Assembly: GCA_003150395.1 (NCBI GenBank)
Contig: QAMI01000028.1
Coordinates: forward strand, 1-6,936
DNA from: Candidatus Gastranaerophilales bacterium
GTDB taxonomy: Bacteria; Cyanobacteriota; Vampirovibrionia; Gastranaerophilales; Gastranaerophilaceae
Direction of reading: 5' to 3'
DNA: 6,936 nucleotides
The translations under genes were made by a program, and so were the position numbers. Below the pieces are notes generated by a model, which was not told the origin of the DNA, made no database searches, and saw nothing but the letters and a program-made list of their open reading frames with translations. Of this stretch, positions 4,808 to 6,936 are shown in pieces. Numbering within the stretch: position 1 is the stretch's first letter; each line of letters starts with the position of its first letter.

Positions 4808-5239
4808 ATGTTTTTAAAGTTGAAAAAGTGGTTTTTATCAAAAATTCTGAGGCGCCATTATTATCGCACAGGTAAATGTAATGCTTGCGGAAAATGCTGC
4901 ACACAGATTTATGTAAAACATTTTAAACACGTAATTCAGGAAGAAAAAGAATTCAAAAAACTTCAATTACTGCACAGATTTTACGCCGGATTGAAAATAA
5001 TAGGCAAAGATGATATCGGATTGATTTTTGAATGCACAAATCTTGACCCTGAAACACACAAATGCAAAATTCATAAAAAACGTCCCGGGATTTGCCGGCG
5101 CTATCCGCAAGAGGAACTTTTCTCAATGGGCGGCGCGCTTTCAGATGATTGCGGGTACAAAATGGAGCCGATAATTTCATTTTCTGAAGTTCTTGAAAAA
5201 GAAAAGAAAAAATCTCATAAAATTTTCAGAGGAATTTGA
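4808..5239 (+). CDS. YkgJ-family cysteine-cluster protein
   Basis: This 143-residue cytosolic protein shows the YkgJ/UPF0153 pattern: CNACGKCC (Cys24, 27, 30, 31), then LIFECTNLD (Cys76), HKCKIHKKRPGICRRYP (Cys86 and Cys96 with the typical RPxxCRxYP) and DDCGY (Cys115). The eight Cys probably bind zinc or an Fe-S cluster; the family's role is not established, though members are often proposed to be oxidoreductase-like or flagellin-lysine methylation partners. The N-terminus is basic (KLKKW, LRRHYYR). The first ATG is used because the only other in-frame Met is residue 107, after most of the Cys. No Shine-Dalgarno is visible before it, so initiation may be weak or unusual. The gene has its own promoter-like region and ends 6 nt from the convergent hydF stop. 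Confidence 0.85.
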   Translation: MFLKLKKWFLSKILRRHYYRTGKCNACGKCCTQIYVKHFKHVIQEEKEFKKLQLLHRFYAGLKIIGKDDIGLIFECTNLDPETHKCKIHKKRPGICRRYPQEELFSMGGALSDDCGYKMEPIISFSEVLEKEKKKSHKIFRGI

Positions 5240-5245
5240 GGCCGG

Positions 5246-6460
5246 CTATTCGAAAATCTTCATCGCACGCGGCAAGATACCTATGCAATATGAAATCGCA
5301 ATTCCGTAGTTTGTTATCGGAACATTTTTTTCGTTGGCAATCAAAATTCTTGACAAAATTTCACGACGGTTTGTCATGCATGCGCCGCAATGTATTACAA
5401 GAGCGTACTGTGAAATCTCAGGAAAATCATGTCCTGAAAAGTTTTCAATTATTAGATTTTTGCCTGTTTTTTTGCGTAGAAGATTTGGGATTTTAACACG
5501 CCCGATATCATCTTCAATCGCGTGATGCGTGCAGCTTTCAAGAATTAAAACTTTGTCGCCGTCTTTGAGATTTTGAATTGCTTCTGCACCTTTTGCAAAA
5601 GCTTGCAAATCGCCTTTAAGACGCGCAAAAAGTATTGAAAAAGATGTCAATGGAATGTTATTTGGAACTATTTCAGAAACCTGTTTAAACGCCTGGCTGT
5701 CTGTAATTACAAGCGACGGCGGGGTCTTAAGATTATCAATCGCCTGTGCAAGTTCGCTTGTCTTTACAACATAAGTCAGGCAATTGCTGTCGAGCAAATC
5801 ACGGAGCGTTTGAACCTGCGGAAGGATAATTCTGCCTTTTGGAGCCTCTTTATCAATCGGGATTACAAGAATTACAGTGCTTTTGGAAGGAATTAAATCG
5901 CCTGCAATTTTGGGCTGATTTACAAAGTCTTCCGGAAGAAGTTTAACAAGTGCGTCTTTAAATTTAAAAACAAGTTTTTCATCAGTTTTTACAGAAGTTG
6001 CCAAGAGTGAAGGCAAACCACTTTCTGACAGTGCAAACTTTTTGTTGAAAGCTTCTATTGCATTATTTATTAATTCTTCATTATCACATTTATTAATCAA
6101 AATAAGATATGGTATGTTAAGTTCGTCAAATTTTTTGATTAAATCTTTTTCATACTCGTCAATTCGTGTACAATCACAAACAATCACTGCAATATCAGCA
6201 CGATTGATTACGGCCATCGTTTTCTCAAGTCTTTTCCCGCCAAGTTCGGTTTTATCGTCAATTCCGGCGGTGTCAAGGAAGGTAACCGGCCCGATAGGCA
6301 AAAGTTCCATAGATTTTTCAACAACATCGGTCGTTGTTCCGGGAATTTCAGATACAATTGAAATCTCTTGCGCCGTAATTCTATTTAGAAGCGAAGATTT
6401 GCCGGCATTTGTTTTACCGAAAATCCCGATATGGAGACGCATTGATTTTAAAGTTTTCAT
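5246..6460 (-). CDS. hydF: [FeFe]-hydrogenase maturation GTPase HydF
   Basis: HydF is the GTPase scaffold on which HydE and HydG build the 2Fe subcluster before transfer to HydA. The 404-residue form shows the Walker A GKTNAGKS (15-22), the G2 region PGTTTD (40-45), DTAG (63-66), NKCD (123-126) and a G5-like TSVK (155-158). A central dimerisation region follows (about 185-270), then the cluster domain with Cys310-Thr-His312-His313 and HCGAC (357-361), giving the CxH...HCxxC [4Fe-4S] signature. The spacer between the two halves is 44 residues, at the short end for the family as I remember it. The frame extends to an ATG at 6484, but GGAGGG (6474-6469) lies 8 nt before the ATG at 6460, so the shorter start is used; MRLHIGIFG near the N-terminus fits HydF starts. 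It is downstream of rpsO and its terminator. hydE, hydG and hydA are not in the window. Confidence 0.95.
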   Translation of the reverse strand: MKTLKSMRLHIGIFGKTNAGKSSLLNRITAQEISIVSEIPGTTTDVVEKSMELLPIGPVTFLDTAGIDDKTELGGKRLEKTMAVINRADIAVIVCDCTRIDEYEKDLIKKFDELNIPYLILINKCDNEELINNAIEAFNKKFALSESGLPSLLATSVKTDEKLVFKFKDALVKLLPEDFVNQPKIAGDLIPSKSTVILVIPIDKEAPKGRIILPQVQTLRDLLDSNCLTYVVKTSELAQAIDNLKTPPSLVITDSQAFKQVSEIVPNNIPLTSFSILFARLKGDLQAFAKGAEAIQNLKDGDKVLILESCTHHAIEDDIGRVKIPNLLRKKTGKNLIIENFSGHDFPEISQYALVIHCGACMTNRREILSRILIANEKNVPITNYGIAISYCIGILPRAMKIFE

Positions 6461-6468
6461 CACAACAA

Positions 6469-6474
6469 CCCTCC
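6469..6474 (-). promoter_or_regulatory. Shine-Dalgarno of hydF
   Basis: GGAGGG on the - strand lies 8 nt before the ATG at 6460 and 8 nt after the U tract of the rpsO terminator. It is inside the longer open frame that begins at 6484, so it rules in the shorter HydF. There is no room for a separate promoter between the terminator and this site. Confidence 0.75.
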
Positions 6475-6482
6475 CATTGTAC

Positions 6483-6512
6483 AAAAAAAGGCCGCCGTCA
6501 GACAGCCTTTTT
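6483..6512 (-). terminator. Intrinsic terminator of rpsO
   Basis: On the - strand a 12-bp stem, AAAAAGGCTGTC (6512-6501) with GGCGGCCTTTTT (6496-6485), closes a TGAC tetraloop and continues into a T7 tract (6489-6483). Two of the pairs are G-U and exist only in the - strand RNA, so the fold is strand-specific, as expected for rpsO. It begins 22 nt after the rpsO stop. Confidence 0.85.
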
Positions 6513-6534
6513 CTGAATTTTAAAAGTCTAAAAC

Positions 6535-6804
6535 TTAACCTCTGATACCGAGCTTTTTAATAAGTTCTCTGTATTCATCAAGGTTTTGGTCTTTCAAGTA
6601 AGAAAGTAATCTCTTTCTTTTACCTACCATCATCAAAAGGCCTCTTTTTGTTGCGAAGTCTTTTTTATTAGATTTAAGGTGTTCTGTAAGTTCAGAGATT
6701 TTTTTGCTCATCATAGCGATTTGAACGGCTGCTGAACCTGTATCTTTTTCGTTTGCGCCAAATTCTTTGATGATTTCCTGCTTGTTTTTCAAATTGATTG
6801 ACAT
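6535..6804 (-). CDS. rpsO: 30S ribosomal protein S15
   Basis: S15 binds the central domain of 16S rRNA (helices 20-22) early in 30S assembly and contributes to bridge B4. The 89-residue product has the family's standard length and four-helix sequence: FGANEKDTGSAAVQIA, then SELTEHLKSNKKDFATKRGLL, then KRKRLLSYL and a C-terminal YRELIKKLGIRG. The open frame reaches an ATG at 6849, but the start at 6804 gives the family length and has AAAGGAA (6820-6814) 9 nt upstream; the longer version would begin in the leader hairpin. It is transcribed from a promoter at about 6867-6897, with a short leader and its own terminator, followed by hydF on the same strand. No pnp gene, a frequent partner of rpsO, follows. 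Confidence 0.96.
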   Translation of the reverse strand: MSINLKNKQEIIKEFGANEKDTGSAAVQIAMMSKKISELTEHLKSNKKDFATKRGLLMMVGKRKRLLSYLKDQNLDEYRELIKKLGIRG

Positions 6805-6827
6805 AATTAGTTTTTCCTTTTCTTGTT

Positions 6828-6851
6828 GAGTGATTATTGGCGTAAGCACTC
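6828..6851 (-). promoter_or_regulatory. Leader hairpin candidate of rpsO
   Basis: In the mRNA leader, GAGTG (6851-6847) pairs with CACTC (6832-6828) around a 14-nt loop, ending 7 nt before the Shine-Dalgarno. In many bacteria S15 represses its own mRNA through a leader structure mimicking its rRNA site. The structures differ by lineage, so this short stem is only a candidate. Confidence 0.35.
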
Positions 6852-6866
6852 TACATTAGGAATTTT

Positions 6867-6897
6867 ATTATATCAAAGAAAAATTGCAACATGTAAA
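6867..6897 (-). promoter_or_regulatory. Extended -10 promoter of rpsO
   Basis: The - strand reads TTTGATATAAT, giving TATAAT (6872-6867) with an upstream TGA that makes an extended -10. TTTACA (6897-6892) is a possible -35 at 19 nt, or TACATG at 17 nt. Initiation would fall near 6860, leaving a leader of roughly 55 nt before the ATG at 6804. Confidence 0.65.
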
Positions 6898-6936
6898 TCG
6901 CAGTTATATTAATAAAAATTAAGTTATATCTTCAAA

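Noticed and set aside
5236..5525. + strand open frames opposite the 3' end of hydF
   Set aside because: They are antisense to the HCGAC cluster domain, and no start signals are seen apart from the accidental overlap with the YkgJ-like stop.
6461..6484. Longer HydF start at 6484 (8 extra residues)
   Set aside because: The extra codons contain the GGAGGG Shine-Dalgarno, and the start would touch the rpsO terminator T tract; HydF proteins normally begin shortly before RLHIGIFG.
6042..6545. 167-codon + strand open frame opposite hydF
   Set aside because: It overlaps the conserved GTPase domain of hydF in antisense; its Ser/Ile-rich composition is a reverse-frame artefact.
6805..6849. Longer S15 start at 6849 (15 extra residues)
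   Set aside because: It would make S15 104 residues instead of the standard 89 and would translate the leader and the Shine-Dalgarno of the 6804 start.

Overview
The window comes from an AT-rich bacterial chromosome and carries mostly housekeeping genes separated by regulatory or repeat-filled intergenic stretches. No CRISPR array, rRNA, tRNA or complete mobile element is visible. The gene set (methylthioribose-1-phosphate isomerase, MiaB, the [FeFe]-hydrogenase maturase HydF, ribosomal protein S15) fits an anaerobic fermenter. The putative acetyltransferase has an N-terminal tail ending in a KVAFSG-type motif. From memory, such tails are common in gut Gastranaerophilales (Melainabacteria/Vampirovibrionia), so that lineage is my best guess. 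It is an inference; a Clostridia-like or Elusimicrobia-like host is not excluded.

Layout. Bases 1-1605 run on the + strand: the tail of a membrane protein, then mtnA 6 nt later, then a 95-residue secreted or membrane small protein, closed by a hairpin terminator. Bases 1606-1917 hold no gene but contain a mosaic of inverted and direct copies of an interspersed repeat. Bases 1918-2344 hold a divergent pair: a 52-residue AbrB/MazE-type DNA-binding protein on the - strand and a 57-residue unknown protein on the + strand. Between them lie two perfect inverted repeats, one covering the probable antitoxin -10 box and the + strand -35 box. Bases 2423-4457 hold, on the - strand, miaB followed by a GNAT-like gene. 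The miaB terminator hairpin contains the Shine-Dalgarno of the GNAT-like gene. Bases 4458-4807 are intergenic, with an octamer tandem array, an orphan - strand terminator with flanking direct repeats, and a promoter with three 10-bp-phased AAAACTT repeats. This promoter serves a YkgJ-type cysteine-cluster protein (4808-5239 +), which converges with hydF (5246-6460 -) across only 6 nt. hydF lies downstream of rpsO (6535-6804 -), separated by a strong strand-specific terminator that ends about 8 nt before the hydF Shine-Dalgarno.

How the parts fit. Most named genes act independently: sulfur-metabolite salvage (mtnA), tRNA thiomethylation (miaB), Fe-S/H-cluster assembly (hydF), probable metal or Fe-S cysteine-cluster chemistry (YkgJ-like) and the ribosome (rpsO). 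Two themes recur. First, intrinsic terminators are fused to, or abut, the ribosome-binding site of the next gene (miaB/GNAT-like, rpsO/hydF). Second, several genes are best started downstream of the longest open frame because a good Shine-Dalgarno lies inside the longer version (hydF, rpsO, the AbrB-like gene).
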